A DNA stretch of 64,000 bases from PZPK01 sp965230795 (GCA_965230795.1 OZ246020.1:2046001-2110000); one strand, 5' to 3'. Shown: positions 7,840 through 19,399, numbered from the stretch's first letter. Notes: a model not told the origin generated them from the letters alone. Program-made: numbers and translations.

Positions 7840-10800
7840 ATGTTTCGAAGAGCACACACCGTTCGAAAAATTATTGTGGCATACCTGGTGGCCTCGCTGG
7901 CAATACCGAGCGGGATGGTCTCGGCGCGAACCTTACCCCAGAGTGTGCTGGACAGCCTGAATGTCACCGCACCGGGTCGCAATGCCTTGCCGACTGCAAA
8001 GAATCCGCTGGCTGAAGATTTTTACAATGGCGTTGTGGTTGCCGGAGAAGCGGACATTTCCAAAGATGGATCGACACTGCTGATCGATCAGAAAACGGCG
8101 AAAGCCCTGTTGGAGTGGGCGACCTTTGATATTGGTCAGGACAGCACCGTCCATTTTCAGCAGGATAGCAATGCCACAGCGGTCAATATCATCGATGACA
8201 TCAAGCCCAGCAAAATATTCGGGTCACTCAAGGCGGACGGTCAGGTTTATCTGCTGAACCATAATGGCGTAATTTTTGGTGAGAGTGCCCAAGTAAACGT
8301 GCGCGGTATGATCGCCGCTGCAGCTCGCTTGAATGGCTATGAAGATGTGTCGGCACTCAGCGAAGAACAAAAGCTGAACTTTCTTGAAAATTCACTGCTA
8401 AGCGTGATCGGTGAAGACAAAGCTCTGCTGGTCGTAGATGACGAAGCCATTCGCAACAATGCCATTGAAGACCTGCCAAGAATTGTGGTCCAGCAAGGCG
8501 CGCAACTGACCTCCGAAGACGCCCCCTTGATGCTGGCAGGACCGGAAGTCGTCAATGCCGGCGATCTGCGTAGCGAAAATTCTCAAGTGGTGCTCGCCGC
8601 ATCCCGCAAAGACACCTACCTTGCGGTCAGTGATAATGATCCCAACCTGCGAGGATATCTGGTTGAGGTGAACTCCGGCGATGGGGAAGAGCGTGGTCGT
8701 GTTGTCAATGCGGGTTCCATTGTATCGACGCTGGGTAATGTCACCCTGGTCGCCAGCGATATTATCCAGGCGGGAAAAATTGAAGCCACGACTGCCGTGG
8801 ATGTGAATGGCAGTATCCGTATTCTGGCTCGGGATCAGGCGGAACTGGCCGACTTCTCAGGACTCGCCTCGGGTGATGGACGCTGGGGTGCCTTGTATTT
8901 TGATGTGAACGAAAACGGTTTTGCCGATACCACTCAGGCACCGTCAATCGGAACCCTCGCCTACGGCACCGAGGCAGGCACGGTCGAGTTCTATGAGGGT
9001 AGTCAAACGCAGGTCAGCATACAAAACCTTGATCATGCCAAGGTCGACCAGGTCCTGGCGGAAAACCCGGAAATCAATCGGGACGATTTCTACGCACTTT
9101 CTGAAACCCGGCAAATGCAATTGCTGGCAGATCTCGTTGAAGATAGCGATACGCTGGCCGGTTTAGTCAAAACGGCAACGGACTCGCTGGTACAAGGCGA
9201 GTCCCGGATCGATATCGAGGGTAAAGTCATCGAGGTCGCTGAGGACGCCCTCATTCGTGCCAGGGGCGGTGAAACAGGTGCCGCGATCAGCCTGCGTGCG
9301 CGCGAAAACGTCACGGATTTGCTGAATCAGTCTGATACAGATTCCACCGCCAGTATTGTCATTGAAGATGGGGCTGTGATTGACGCTTCGGGAACCACGG
9401 ACACCGAACTGGAAGCTGAACGCAATATTCTGCAGTTCTTTGTGACCTCCAATGATGTCAAAGATGTCGAGCATCAAAAAGGCGGCAACCTGCTGCGGGA
9501 AACGGTTAACGTAGATATACGTGAAGGAACCGAACTCTTTGACTGGGAGCAGGGCTTGGCTTCGGTTAAGAAAACGGCCAGTGAGCGTTCAACGCAGGGC
9601 GGCACTATTGACATCGTGACAACGGGCAGCGTTGAGGTCGGCAATCAGGCCAGACTGGATGTGTCCGGTGGCAAGGTTGCCTACAAGGCTGGCACGGTGA
9701 CGACCAGCAAGGTCTTGCAGAATGGTCAGATTGTCAGCATTGCGGATGCCGACGCACGTGCCAGTGTCATCGACGCCATTGATCTGGAACAGAATACGGT
9801 GCAGGACGAAAAATGGGGTGAACGCTGGGTGTATAACCCCTATGCCTTCCTGACTGTTGATCGTCGCAGTTACGATGCGTATGTACAGGGTTTTGATGCC
9901 GGTACCATTAACATCGTTGCGCCGAACCAGCGCTATGCAGAGGAAGCCATACTCAAAGCCGATGTCACGGCCGGTTTCTATCAAAAAGAGGCGGGCGATG
10001 CTCCGACAGCAGGGACCATCACGCTGGACGCCAAAACGCTCAGTTCCGCCATTGTCGATGATGTTCTCGTCTATGCTGCAGTCGCGGATATTCCGGAATC
10101 ATTTACCGGGATGTCATTGTCAGAACGCCTGATCGAAGCCAGTAATGCGGAAACACTCAGTGTGTTGACGCGTGGAGATCTGCTCATCCACGACGCGGTC
10201 ACTCTGGATCTCGGACTTCGTGATGGTCTGGAACTGGAAGCAACGGATATTGCTGTGTTCGGTGATATTCGATCGCTTGGCGGGGACGTATCCCTTTTCG
10301 CCACGGATTATGTGGACATTGATGCGGATATTGATGTTAGTGGTGCCTGGGTCAACGACTTTCGCAAGCCGCAGCCATCTGAAGTGGCGATCGATGCCGG
10401 CAATATCGATATCACCGGTCTGGATGCCATTGCTGTCAGCAACAGTTCCAATCTGAAAGCCAATGCGGGTGCCTACGTCAGCAAAGACAAGAAAGTGAGC
10501 TATGGCAAGGCAGGCGAGATCACCTTCGATCTCGATAGCGGTGTGAGACCGGGTGGCGGTATCGAGAACGATATTAACAATCCCGGCTCCAAGGTTCGTC
10601 TGACGGTTGATATTCAGGGGAATATCGAAGCGATCGACAACGACAACAGTGGCTCACTGTCGATAGTGGGGAGTGATATCGTTATTGGCGGTGCCGGCAA
10701 TACGAATATTCAGGAAGGGATAGTCGGCGGTGAGAGCACGAGTATGGTGCTCAGTGATGCCTTTTTCGAAACCTTGAAAGTGGGTAATGTCAACGTTGAG

Positions 10801-13800
10801 GCGAGAGAGGGCAATCTCGTTATCGATGCAGATGCCGATCTGAATATGCGTCACCAGGGATATGTTCTTGAAGCAGGTTTCGAAGAGATAGCGTCATCTC
10901 TGGATGCAGGCTCGGCCTTAAGCCCCTATCTGTTTCCCGCTGCGGATGCCAGCGCCGGCTCGCTCGGTTTCAAGGCCACAACCTTCGCGCCGGGCAGCGG
11001 TAATGGTTCGATCTTTATGGAACAAGGTGCTTCGATTCATGCCGGAGCCGAGTCGTCAATCCGTTTCGCTGCCAACGAGCAGATACTGATCAACGGCGAG
11101 ATTGATATTGCCGGTGGTCGAGTCACGGCGACCCTGAGCCAGTTCGGCGATAGCGACGCCGATGCGGATATTGCCAATGCGATCGTGATTGGTGAGCAGG
11201 CAAATATTGATCTGTCTTCGACTCAGCTCTTCAGTGCGGGAGAAGAACAAATCACCCTGGGTAGAATTGTCGATGCGGGAACCTTGAGCCTGAATGCGCG
11301 CTATGGTCAGGTCTTCGTGCAGAACGGTGCAAACATCGATCTTGGCGGGGCGGTTTATCGCGGCATCGTGAATACTGGCGGCCGGGGTGCTACTGGTCGT
11401 AATCAGCTCAGTGTCGCTGTGGGCGCCGAGTCGGGCACTCTCAATGTTACCGCTGAGCGGGGGATGTTGCTGGACGCTGATGTCGATTTTGGAAGGCCCG
11501 ATGAAGGCTACCGAGGCGGTGTGTTGAATCTTAGCCTCGACAGCAATGCACGAAATCGAGACAGTTCGCAAAGCCCGGATTCCCTGCGTTTTATGCTGGG
11601 TAGCGATGCACTGGATGAAAACAACCCCTTCAATAGTCTGGACTCCCTGAGCCTGGAGGATTTCTGGTCGGCCGGGGATGATTTTGATATGGCGAGCCTG
11701 GCTGAGATCGATGGTTTGGTTGCGGCCAGCGCTCACGTCAACTCGTCCTTGTTGAACAGTGGAACCCTCCGGGAGTTGCGTATTGATGTCAACAATACCA
11801 GACACCCGAATAATGTTTCTCTGCCTGCGCTGAGCCAGATTGAACTGGTATCGGATGTGTCGCTGGCTGCATCAGAGAGAGTATTTGTGGATACGGCGAG
11901 TTTGAACCTTGATGGCAATCGCCTGGACATTGACTCTGGCTATGTAGCGCTGGGCGAAAGTAGGGGCGTTGCTGATATGCAGCGAACCATCACCGGTGAT
12001 GCAAACCCGGAAGGTTTGCTGAATGTGGATGCCTACCTGATCGATCTCAATGGCAACCTGAATATCAGTGGCGATGGCAGCGTCAACATGCGTGCGTCAG
12101 AAGGCATTCGCACACGCTCGGTCGTTAACGGCAGCTTTTCTACATCGGGTGAAGATGAGCTGTTTTTTGATAATGCTTTTTCTGCCCACGGCAATGTGAA
12201 TCTGCAGACGCCTCGAGTTTGGGCGGCGACGCTTGCCGACTTTTCCATTGAATCTGAACAGGCTCTGACGATTACCGGTGAGGGCAATAACAGCGGTGCC
12301 CTATTGTCGGCAGGTGGATCGCTGCAACTGAGCGGTGACAGCGTCACGATCGATACCGAAATATCGGTTCCTTATGGGGAACTTGCGATTTCGGCGACCG
12401 GCACGGCGACGGATGAGAATCCGGAATCTGGTCGTATTACCCTGGGTGAGCATGCCCTGTTGTCTGTCAGTAATGATGAAACCGTACCCTTGGGGCGCAT
12501 TAAGGCTGACGGCTTCTCCTGGGTTTACAGTCCGGCCGGCAATGAGAATGCCCAGGTAAACTTTGATTCACCCGAGAGTACGGTGCTGTCCAAGCTCATC
12601 GCGCTAGAGGGTGAAAGTATTTTTGCAGCGGCGGGGAGTCAGCAGGATGTTTCCGGGAGCGGTAATGTCTACGCCCAGGAGTTCGTCGCGGGTCTGGAAG
12701 GGACGATAGACGTATTGGCAGGACAGTCCTATCAACAACAGTTTGCGATTGTGCCAACCCTGCAATCCGGATACGCCGCCTATGATCCGGTTGAATTCAA
12801 GGGTAGTAACATTCCGTGGGGAACGCAGATAGAAATCTCCGGTTCAAAATCACTGGCGGATGGCAGCTATACTATCATGCCAGCCAACTATGCCTTGATG
12901 CCCAATGCCTATCTGGTGACGCCTGGTGACGGTGCCTTTCTGCCAAGAGGAACGTCCTATTCGGATGTAACCGGTGCTGAAGTCGTGTCGGGACGATATC
13001 GGTATCAAGGGTCCGGGCAATCTGAACTCTGGACAAGTTTTACCATCGAGGGGAGGGATGCCATCTCCGGGAAAGGCGATTATCGCCTGACCTCCGCCAA
13101 TGATTATTACCAGGGTCAACAGTATCAGCCAGGCACGCGCCCCTCAGATAATGGTGGCTTGTCTATCAGAGTTGAGGATCAACTGGATTTTCTGGGGTCA
13201 GTACTGGCATCTGACACATCGGGCACGGGAACCTATCTCGATATCGCTTCGGCTAATCCAATCGTCGTGACAGATATTGCTGAAGGGGACAATGAAAACG
13301 TTTTGACCGTGACCGCCGAGCTGTTTGACCGCATTGGTGCCAGTTCCATTTTATTGGGTGCTGAGCGTGAATGGGCGAACGGTGCCTGGGACGTTACGGA
13401 CGCCGATGTCGCTTCGACCATTGATTTGCAGAATGCCGTGATCGATGTGCCAGAGCTACTGGTCCTAGCGAGTGATGAAATCGGTCTTGAGAATGCGAGT
13501 GTTGCTGCAAGTGGAGAAGCCGAGTTTGCAGGCAATCAATGGCGTCTGGGTGATGGCCAGACCAGCCTGCTGGTCTCCAATTCCGATGCCAGTAGTTTGA
13601 ATCTTGAAGCCGTGCAAGCCAGCAACGGCATTATTGATATTGATGACAGCAGCCAGATCTCGGCCGCAGCGACTTTGGGGCTTGTATTTGACGGTACAGC
13701 CCTTGATCCGAATGCTGAATTGCCGGGTGCCTTGTATCGAATCAGTTCTGAAAACGTGAGCGCAGGCGGCGGCCGCTTGCAGGTGTTTGCCAACACACTG

Positions 13801-16800
13801 AGTCTTGGCGGAGAAAACCAGGCCAACGCAAATATTGAAACGGGTGTACTGGCAAGTGCCAGTGATCTGGAACTAAAGTCCTCGGGTAGTATCCGTTTTC
13901 GTGAATCTGCCGCGATCGAGCTTAACAATGCCCGTATTGAATCGGCTCAGGTGGCATTGGATAACGGTGTCAGTGTCGACATCAACGCCAGTGGAACAGT
14001 GGCGATGGCGGGAGCGAATGCAGAGATTGCTGGAACTTCTGTTGATTCCGAGCTGACTATATCGGCAGAAGTCGTGGAATTTGCCGGTAGTGCGGACGAA
14101 GCCAATACAACATGGCTTAATCTTGACGCAGAAAATGTCACGCTAACGGCCACTAATGGTATGCGGGTGAATGGGGCGCTGGACCTGAGCGCGGCCACCG
14201 GCGCTGGCGAACTGGTTCTGAATACACCCATTATCTATGCCGGGGAGGCCGGTTCCCGTTTGGCCATTGAGTCCGCAGGTACGCTAAGCGTTGAAAATAC
14301 GGATATCGAGCTGGATGCCTTGGCGACCATTCTTAGTGATGCGGCGGCGGGTGTTGCGTTTTCCTTGAATGGCAATGATGTTTACTTTAACTCGCATGCT
14401 GTTGCGCAGAGTGGTGTGGTGCAAATCAACGCCAGCAATAATATTGATATTGGCACTGATGCGATCATCGATGCGTCGCCACTTGAGGTTGCTTTCCCCA
14501 ATGAAACTCTGACCGGCCCGGCAGGTTATATTCAACTGAGCGCCCAGCAAAATCTGAGTATTGCCGACCTGGCATCATTGCGTTTTGGTGCCGAAAACAT
14601 ATCGGGCGAGGATGGCGGTTTAAGTCTGGCGGCGGGGAATATGCTGGATATTCTCGACGTCAGTGAAACGGCAGTGTGGAGTGCCGGCGGTGTCGATCTG
14701 AGTGTTCAGGCGGGTCAGTTCGCGAATGCTTCGGATGAAGAGGGTAATCTGGCAGAACTCAATGCCCTGGCAATGATGAATGCCCAGGGTGTCGACGACG
14801 ATCTCAAGATTATTCTGTCCGGAGCAGGTGAAAATCTCACAATCAATCAACAACTGATCGCCAACAACCTCTTCCTAGCCAGCGCGCAGGGTCAGTTGAC
14901 AGTAAATGGGACACTGAATGCGCTAAATGCCACACAGGATACGGTGTTGTACGGTGATAGCGGAGTGCGCATTGGTGCATCCGCACAACTGGTTCACGCC
15001 AACAGCGAGGGGCAGGACAATGGCATCTCTCTCCAATCCGGGCAGGGCCTCCTGGACGTGGCTGCCGGTGCCGCTCTGGTTAGTGACGGCGGGCTGGAAG
15101 TTCAGGTCTCGGCCGACACACTGCCTGATGCGGGCACTAGAGTCATTCTCGATGGCAATGACCAAATTGCTAGTGAGCAGCTTGACCTTTATCTCACGAC
15201 CCGAGTTGAAGACAGCTTGCTGACCAAGGCTGATTATGCACAGTATGAGACAGATGCCATCGCAGCCCTGACAGGCGTCGATACCAGCAACTACCTCGCG
15301 CTTACAGAGTCTGCGAGCGGCTACGCACCGATTTTGCGACCGCAATTGGAGGTTTTCTCCAATGGGAATCTGGAGATTGGATCTGCCTTTGAGAGCATAA
15401 ATTTAATTGGACTGCGCAATGCGGATGGTGATGCCGGACGATTTGTCCTGAACGCGGCAAATGATCTGTCAATCAATGGTGGTATCAGCGATGGTGTGCG
15501 CATACTGCGACCGAATCCCCAGGATTTCAGTTTTGCCTACATAGATGATCTTGATGCATTTCAGCCCCAGTTTCTGGATACCTTTGTGTTGTCTGATCAG
15601 GACTCCAGTGATATTCAAATCAGCGCGGGTGGATTTGGCGCAGCTCTGTCCGCAGCGTCCATTCTGAGTAATGCGGAATTGCGCATGGCGTCCAGCGGGT
15701 TCGTACGTACAGGTACCGGTGACATCACGATAAACGCTTCAGGAGATCTGGTTAAGCAATCCGGCGCCTTTATTGCAACGCTTGGAAAGTCTCGGGACAC
15801 GGATGCGCAGGGCCGTCCGGGTTGGGGCAGCAATCCGTATTTCTCCAATGATGAAGCATCGCTCTGGCGACTCGATACAAGCTTCTCCGGTTTTGGTATT
15901 GAGGCCGGAGATATTCATTTGGATGTAGGTGGTAATTTTGTGGGCGGTGGATCCAGTCAGAATCAGGCGGAGTTTATGCACCGATTTACCAGCACAGATA
16001 ATCTCGATATTTCCGGGCTCGACTATAGCAATATCAACACCTGGTATGCCGCCATCGGCGATATCAGCGGCGGTGTCCATGCGATAGGCGGAGGCAGCAT
16101 TTTCGCTGATGTCCGGGGTAGCCTTAATGATGCCGCGTTTTCCACTCCGGGGGTGGGTGTCTGGACTGAAGAAAATGGTAGCCCTGAGATCATTGAGTAT
16201 CAGGGCGGCAATCTGGTGTTGAAATCACTGGGTGACATCAGTCATTCGAGTTTTCAGAATGATGGTGGACGGCTTTCCGTATTTTCCAGAAGTTCAATTG
16301 TTGAGGGTGGCGCTTCTGACACCGGAATCCTGCTGACTGCGTCCGATTCGGATGTCAGTGTTAGTGCTGTCAATGATCTGGTATTGGAAGGCATTATCAA
16401 TACTTACATGTCGCCACTTAATCCGAATCAGTTTAGTTTCTTTGTGCAAAACCAGAGTGCCTTCAACCATTATTTCTTTGATGGATATGATAATACGCGC
16501 TTGAATCTGTCCAGTATTGGCGGGGATGTGCGTGTCAAGGCAGATGTCGAAGAGTCCATTGCCAGCTTTTACGGGAACAATCTGTCATCGACCTATGAAC
16601 TTACCCAGTACGCCCACTATATTCTTCCTTCGCAGGTGGGAATATCGGCACTGTCAGGCAATATTGGGTTTAATAGCAGAGGCGGTGAGGTCGACTACAC
16701 TGCAACAATTTTTCCATCAAGGCTGGCTTCGCTGTCCATGCTCGCGTATGGCAATATTCTGGGGCTGAATCAAGGCCCCACCGATCCGCCTTTAACGTTC

Positions 16801-19236
16801 TATATTCCCGATTTTAGTCAGTCGTCGCTGGCGAGCATTAATGACGTTGTTTCCGGAGATACCCTGTCGACGGATAAAACAACGGTTGGAAGTTTGCGCC
16901 AGCGAGGTCTGCTCATTCCGTTTTCCTTCAGCAATGACCCGCAAAGAAATCATGGCTCATCTTTGCTCGATCGCAGTGATGCAGATCCCATCGAGATCGT
17001 GTCCCTGACCGGCGATATCGGTTCCATTAATGGTGGCATCGCGTTCAATATGCCGGCGCCGTTATCCGCCTATGCCGGCGGTGATTTCATCAACGCCAGT
17101 TTCTATATTCAGCATACCGATCCGCGCGATGTCAGCAGTATTATTGCCGGAGGAGATTTCCGTTATCCGCTCAAGCGTAATGACAATGATCAGCTGAGGG
17201 AAAGTGATACCCAGCTTATTCGTATTGCCGGGCCCGGCGAGCTGGTTTTGCAGACCGGGGGAAGCATTGATTTAGGGACCGGTATTGGTATCTATTCCAT
17301 TGGTAACAGTGAAAACCCCTTGTTGCCGGAGCAGGGCGCGAACCTGCATATTTATGCGGGTGTCGAGAGCTTTGGTGATCTTCAGGGCCTCGCCGGAGCG
17401 GCTATTAGCTCTAACAGCGATGTCCGCATACTCAGTGAATCCCTGAGTGGTGCCGAACTGCAGGGCGCCAGCTTTATCGACTGGATGCTGGCGTTCGCCA
17501 GTGTGGATCTTGGTTCAAATGGTGCCAACGGCACAGGAAAAGTCATCAGCGAATCTGCCGACGACTACGCTTTGTTCAAAACGCTTGCTGAACAAGTGGA
17601 GGCTGCGACGGGCACATCCTATATACGCAGTGATGAGTCCATACGCATTGGTGAAGCGATGGCCGATTTCGATCAACTGAATACCGCGTTACAACAACGT
17701 ATTTCTGTATCGGCCCTGTCCGATATTCTGGTAGCCAACCCGGAGCAGCTGAGTGCGTCCGCCGGTGAGCTGTTCTTTTTGCCTGAGATCGGTGACGCCG
17801 GTTTAACCACGGGTAGCGAACGCACCAGGGTGTTCGAGGAATACTTTGCCCAAGTCAGTGGATTCCTGACTCTGGATGCATTGCAACAACCCAATCGTGC
17901 AGCCGATCTGTTCGCGAATGTGGATTCGGTTTCCGGCTATGAAGATCTTGCTGATTTGTCTATTCCAGAGCAACTGGCGGTCGCTCAGGAAGCCTTCGGC
18001 AAACTGGATGCCACACGACAAACCCTGGTGGCCGAGTCCAACATGCTTCGCCACAACGCCCAAAGCGGTATTGAGGCGGGCGAGGCGGATAAATCCGTTG
18101 CCAAGTTCGAGCGCGGTTATGTGGCGCAACGTTTGTTCTTTGGTGAAAGCTATGACTTTGCTCTGCGCATGATGCAACTGAAAACCTCGCTATTCAGTTC
18201 CGGCAGTGTCGCGCAACTGGAGCGGGATATTGAACGCGTGTCGCTGGGAAGTCTGAGCGAAGAGCAGTTTCTCAGCAGCGTCGCGCGCATCAGCGGCCAG
18301 AGTACCGAAGGGATTTCGGTGGATGACGTGGCCAGTATTGTCACCGGTCTGAAGGATCTGGATACCCTGAAGCTGGGTGGTCCCGGTAATAGCAGTCTGG
18401 CTTCCATGGCCTCGGTGTTTGGTGCCTGGGAGCAGGACTCCGGCGTCAGTTTTGAGTATAGCGAATCGGCATCCCGTGCCGGTGATATTGAGCTGACCTT
18501 TTCCACCATCCAGACCCGACGTGGCGGTGATATTTCCATCTTCACACCTGCAGGCAGTGCCAATGTGGGTTCTTCCGCGGCGCTGGTGGAATCTCTGCTC
18601 GGCTCACCCAAGGCCAATGACGAGCTGGGTATTCTCGCCTTCGCAGCGGGTGATATCAGTTCGGTAGTGGCGGATGCCTTCAACGTCAACGAATCCCGAA
18701 CCATTCCGCTGGCAGGCGGAGATGTGAATCTCTGGTCGGCCTATGGATCCATCGATGCGGGTAAAGGTGCCAAGACAGCCGAGTCGACGCCACCAACGGA
18801 CTACAGCATCAACCTGGATACCGGCAGTATTGTCTTCTTCCAGGCGCCGTCGGTATCCGGAAGTGGTATCTCCACTCAGGAAAGCCGCAGCAACAGCTCG
18901 GTTACCCTAACCGCAACGCAGCGGCTTAATCAGGTTGAGCAGGGCAGTGGTGCTGCCATTCTGACCACGCCTATGGGTATCGTCGACGCCGGTGAAGCGG
19001 GCATTCAGTCGGCGGGTGATCTGTTCCTGGCGGCCGCGAAAGTGCAGGGCGCGGATAACATCAGTGTTGGCGGCATCTCAGCAGGGGTACCCACTACCAC
19101 CGCGATTAGCTCCGATATTGGCGGCCTTGGTTCCGCCGTAGACGCCGCGACACAATCGGTACAGGAAAGCGCAGAAAAAGCCGCCGCCGAAAGCGCCTCG
19201 CAACAAACCGCGTTTGTGACGATTGAGTTGTTGTAA
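7840..19236 (+). CDS. Giant TpsA exoprotein, filamentous haemagglutinin family
   Basis: A 3798-aa secreted protein, partner of the TpsB upstream. Residues 1-32 form a signal peptide. The next ~200 residues are the haemagglutination-activity/TPS secretion domain, with NHNGVIFGESAQVNVRG corresponding to the conserved NPNG(I/V) region; here proline is replaced by histidine. The body is one long beta-helix type repeat region rich in Asn, Gly, Ser, Ala and Asp. The C-terminal part (about residues 3560-3700) has LAGGDVNLWSAYGSIDAGKG, typical of the DUF3739 domain of large filamentous haemagglutinins. No proteolytic maturation domain or CDI toxin tip was recognised. The likely role is adhesion or biofilm matrix. 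The reading frame is intact across 11.4 kb. An ACTTAACTGG motif precedes the start. Confidence 0.93.
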   Translation: MFRRAHTVRKIIVAYLVASLAIPSGMVSARTLPQSVLDSLNVTAPGRNALPTAKNPLAEDFYNGVVVAGEADISKDGSTLLIDQKTAKALLEWATFDIGQDSTVHFQQDSNATAVNIIDDIKPSKIFGSLKADGQVYLLNHNGVIFGESAQVNVRGMIAAAARLNGYEDVSALSEEQKLNFLENSLLSVIGEDKALLVVDDEAIRNNAIEDLPRIVVQQGAQLTSEDAPLMLAGPEVVNAGDLRSENSQVVLAASRKDTYLAVSDNDPNLRGYLVEVNSGDGEERGRVVNAGSIVSTLGNVTLVASDIIQAGKIEATTAVDVNGSIRILARDQAELADFSGLASGDGRWGALYFDVNENGFADTTQAPSIGTLAYGTEAGTVEFYEGSQTQVSIQNLDHAKVDQVLAENPEINRDDFYALSETRQMQLLADLVEDSDTLAGLVKTATDSLVQGESRIDIEGKVIEVAEDALIRARGGETGAAISLRARENVTDLLNQSDTDSTASIVIEDGAVIDASGTTDTELEAERNILQFFVTSNDVKDVEHQKGGNLLRETVNVDIREGTELFDWEQGLASVKKTASERSTQGGTIDIVTTGSVEVGNQARLDVSGGKVAYKAGTVTTSKVLQNGQIVSIADADARASVIDAIDLEQNTVQDEKWGERWVYNPYAFLTVDRRSYDAYVQGFDAGTINIVAPNQRYAEEAILKADVTAGFYQKEAGDAPTAGTITLDAKTLSSAIVDDVLVYAAVADIPESFTGMSLSERLIEASNAETLSVLTRGDLLIHDAVTLDLGLRDGLELEATDIAVFGDIRSLGGDVSLFATDYVDIDADIDVSGAWVNDFRKPQPSEVAIDAGNIDITGLDAIAVSNSSNLKANAGAYVSKDKKVSYGKAGEITFDLDSGVRPGGGIENDINNPGSKVRLTVDIQGNIEAIDNDNSGSLSIVGSDIVIGGAGNTNIQEGIVGGESTSMVLSDAFFETLKVGNVNVEAREGNLVIDADADLNMRHQGYVLEAGFEEIASSLDAGSALSPYLFPAADASAGSLGFKATTFAPGSGNGSIFMEQGASIHAGAESSIRFAANEQILINGEIDIAGGRVTATLSQFGDSDADADIANAIVIGEQANIDLSSTQLFSAGEEQITLGRIVDAGTLSLNARYGQVFVQNGANIDLGGAVYRGIVNTGGRGATGRNQLSVAVGAESGTLNVTAERGMLLDADVDFGRPDEGYRGGVLNLSLDSNARNRDSSQSPDSLRFMLGSDALDENNPFNSLDSLSLEDFWSAGDDFDMASLAEIDGLVAASAHVNSSLLNSGTLRELRIDVNNTRHPNNVSLPALSQIELVSDVSLAASERVFVDTASLNLDGNRLDIDSGYVALGESRGVADMQRTITGDANPEGLLNVDAYLIDLNGNLNISGDGSVNMRASEGIRTRSVVNGSFSTSGEDELFFDNAFSAHGNVNLQTPRVWAATLADFSIESEQALTITGEGNNSGALLSAGGSLQLSGDSVTIDTEISVPYGELAISATGTATDENPESGRITLGEHALLSVSNDETVPLGRIKADGFSWVYSPAGNENAQVNFDSPESTVLSKLIALEGESIFAAAGSQQDVSGSGNVYAQEFVAGLEGTIDVLAGQSYQQQFAIVPTLQSGYAAYDPVEFKGSNIPWGTQIEISGSKSLADGSYTIMPANYALMPNAYLVTPGDGAFLPRGTSYSDVTGAEVVSGRYRYQGSGQSELWTSFTIEGRDAISGKGDYRLTSANDYYQGQQYQPGTRPSDNGGLSIRVEDQLDFLGSVLASDTSGTGTYLDIASANPIVVTDIAEGDNENVLTVTAELFDRIGASSILLGAEREWANGAWDVTDADVASTIDLQNAVIDVPELLVLASDEIGLENASVAASGEAEFAGNQWRLGDGQTSLLVSNSDASSLNLEAVQASNGIIDIDDSSQISAAATLGLVFDGTALDPNAELPGALYRISSENVSAGGGRLQVFANTLSLGGENQANANIETGVLASASDLELKSSGSIRFRESAAIELNNARIESAQVALDNGVSVDINASGTVAMAGANAEIAGTSVDSELTISAEVVEFAGSADEANTTWLNLDAENVTLTATNGMRVNGALDLSAATGAGELVLNTPIIYAGEAGSRLAIESAGTLSVENTDIELDALATILSDAAAGVAFSLNGNDVYFNSHAVAQSGVVQINASNNIDIGTDAIIDASPLEVAFPNETLTGPAGYIQLSAQQNLSIADLASLRFGAENISGEDGGLSLAAGNMLDILDVSETAVWSAGGVDLSVQAGQFANASDEEGNLAELNALAMMNAQGVDDDLKIILSGAGENLTINQQLIANNLFLASAQGQLTVNGTLNALNATQDTVLYGDSGVRIGASAQLVHANSEGQDNGISLQSGQGLLDVAAGAALVSDGGLEVQVSADTLPDAGTRVILDGNDQIASEQLDLYLTTRVEDSLLTKADYAQYETDAIAALTGVDTSNYLALTESASGYAPILRPQLEVFSNGNLEIGSAFESINLIGLRNADGDAGRFVLNAANDLSINGGISDGVRILRPNPQDFSFAYIDDLDAFQPQFLDTFVLSDQDSSDIQISAGGFGAALSAASILSNAELRMASSGFVRTGTGDITINASGDLVKQSGAFIATLGKSRDTDAQGRPGWGSNPYFSNDEASLWRLDTSFSGFGIEAGDIHLDVGGNFVGGGSSQNQAEFMHRFTSTDNLDISGLDYSNINTWYAAIGDISGGVHAIGGGSIFADVRGSLNDAAFSTPGVGVWTEENGSPEIIEYQGGNLVLKSLGDISHSSFQNDGGRLSVFSRSSIVEGGASDTGILLTASDSDVSVSAVNDLVLEGIINTYMSPLNPNQFSFFVQNQSAFNHYFFDGYDNTRLNLSSIGGDVRVKADVEESIASFYGNNLSSTYELTQYAHYILPSQVGISALSGNIGFNSRGGEVDYTATIFPSRLASLSMLAYGNILGLNQGPTDPPLTFYIPDFSQSSLASINDVVSGDTLSTDKTTVGSLRQRGLLIPFSFSNDPQRNHGSSLLDRSDADPIEIVSLTGDIGSINGGIAFNMPAPLSAYAGGDFINASFYIQHTDPRDVSSIIAGGDFRYPLKRNDNDQLRESDTQLIRIAGPGELVLQTGGSIDLGTGIGIYSIGNSENPLLPEQGANLHIYAGVESFGDLQGLAGAAISSNSDVRILSESLSGAELQGASFIDWMLAFASVDLGSNGANGTGKVISESADDYALFKTLAEQVEAATGTSYIRSDESIRIGEAMADFDQLNTALQQRISVSALSDILVANPEQLSASAGELFFLPEIGDAGLTTGSERTRVFEEYFAQVSGFLTLDALQQPNRAADLFANVDSVSGYEDLADLSIPEQLAVAQEAFGKLDATRQTLVAESNMLRHNAQSGIEAGEADKSVAKFERGYVAQRLFFGESYDFALRMMQLKTSLFSSGSVAQLERDIERVSLGSLSEEQFLSSVARISGQSTEGISVDDVASIVTGLKDLDTLKLGGPGNSSLASMASVFGAWEQDSGVSFEYSESASRAGDIELTFSTIQTRRGGDISIFTPAGSANVGSSAALVESLLGSPKANDELGILAFAAGDISSVVADAFNVNESRTIPLAGGDVNLWSAYGSIDAGKGAKTAESTPPTDYSINLDTGSIVFFQAPSVSGSGISTQESRSNSSVTLTATQRLNQVEQGSGAAILTTPMGIVDAGEAGIQSAGDLFLAAAKVQGADNISVGGISAGVPTTTAISSDIGGLGSAVDAATQSVQESAEKAAAESASQQTAFVTIELL

Positions 19237-19242
19237 CCCAAG

Positions 19243-19279
19243 ATGGACGTAGGGATTAAAAGAATAACCCCGCGTCCAT
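19243..19279 (+). terminator. Possible terminator hairpin after tpsA
   Basis: ATGGACG (19243-19249) pairs with CGTCCAT (19273-19279), with GGG/CCC pairing inside the loop. It begins 7 nt after the tpsA stop. The following sequence is only weakly T-rich, so efficiency is uncertain. Confidence 0.4.
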
Positions 19280-19399
19280 TCTTACTTTAGGCTACTCTAC
19301 TTACCACGAATATCGTGGTTTGTAGATACGCAGCATTCCTCTGATAAAAAAGATCAGGTCGCAGAGCTGCTATCTCAACGAGCTAATTCACTTAACTCC

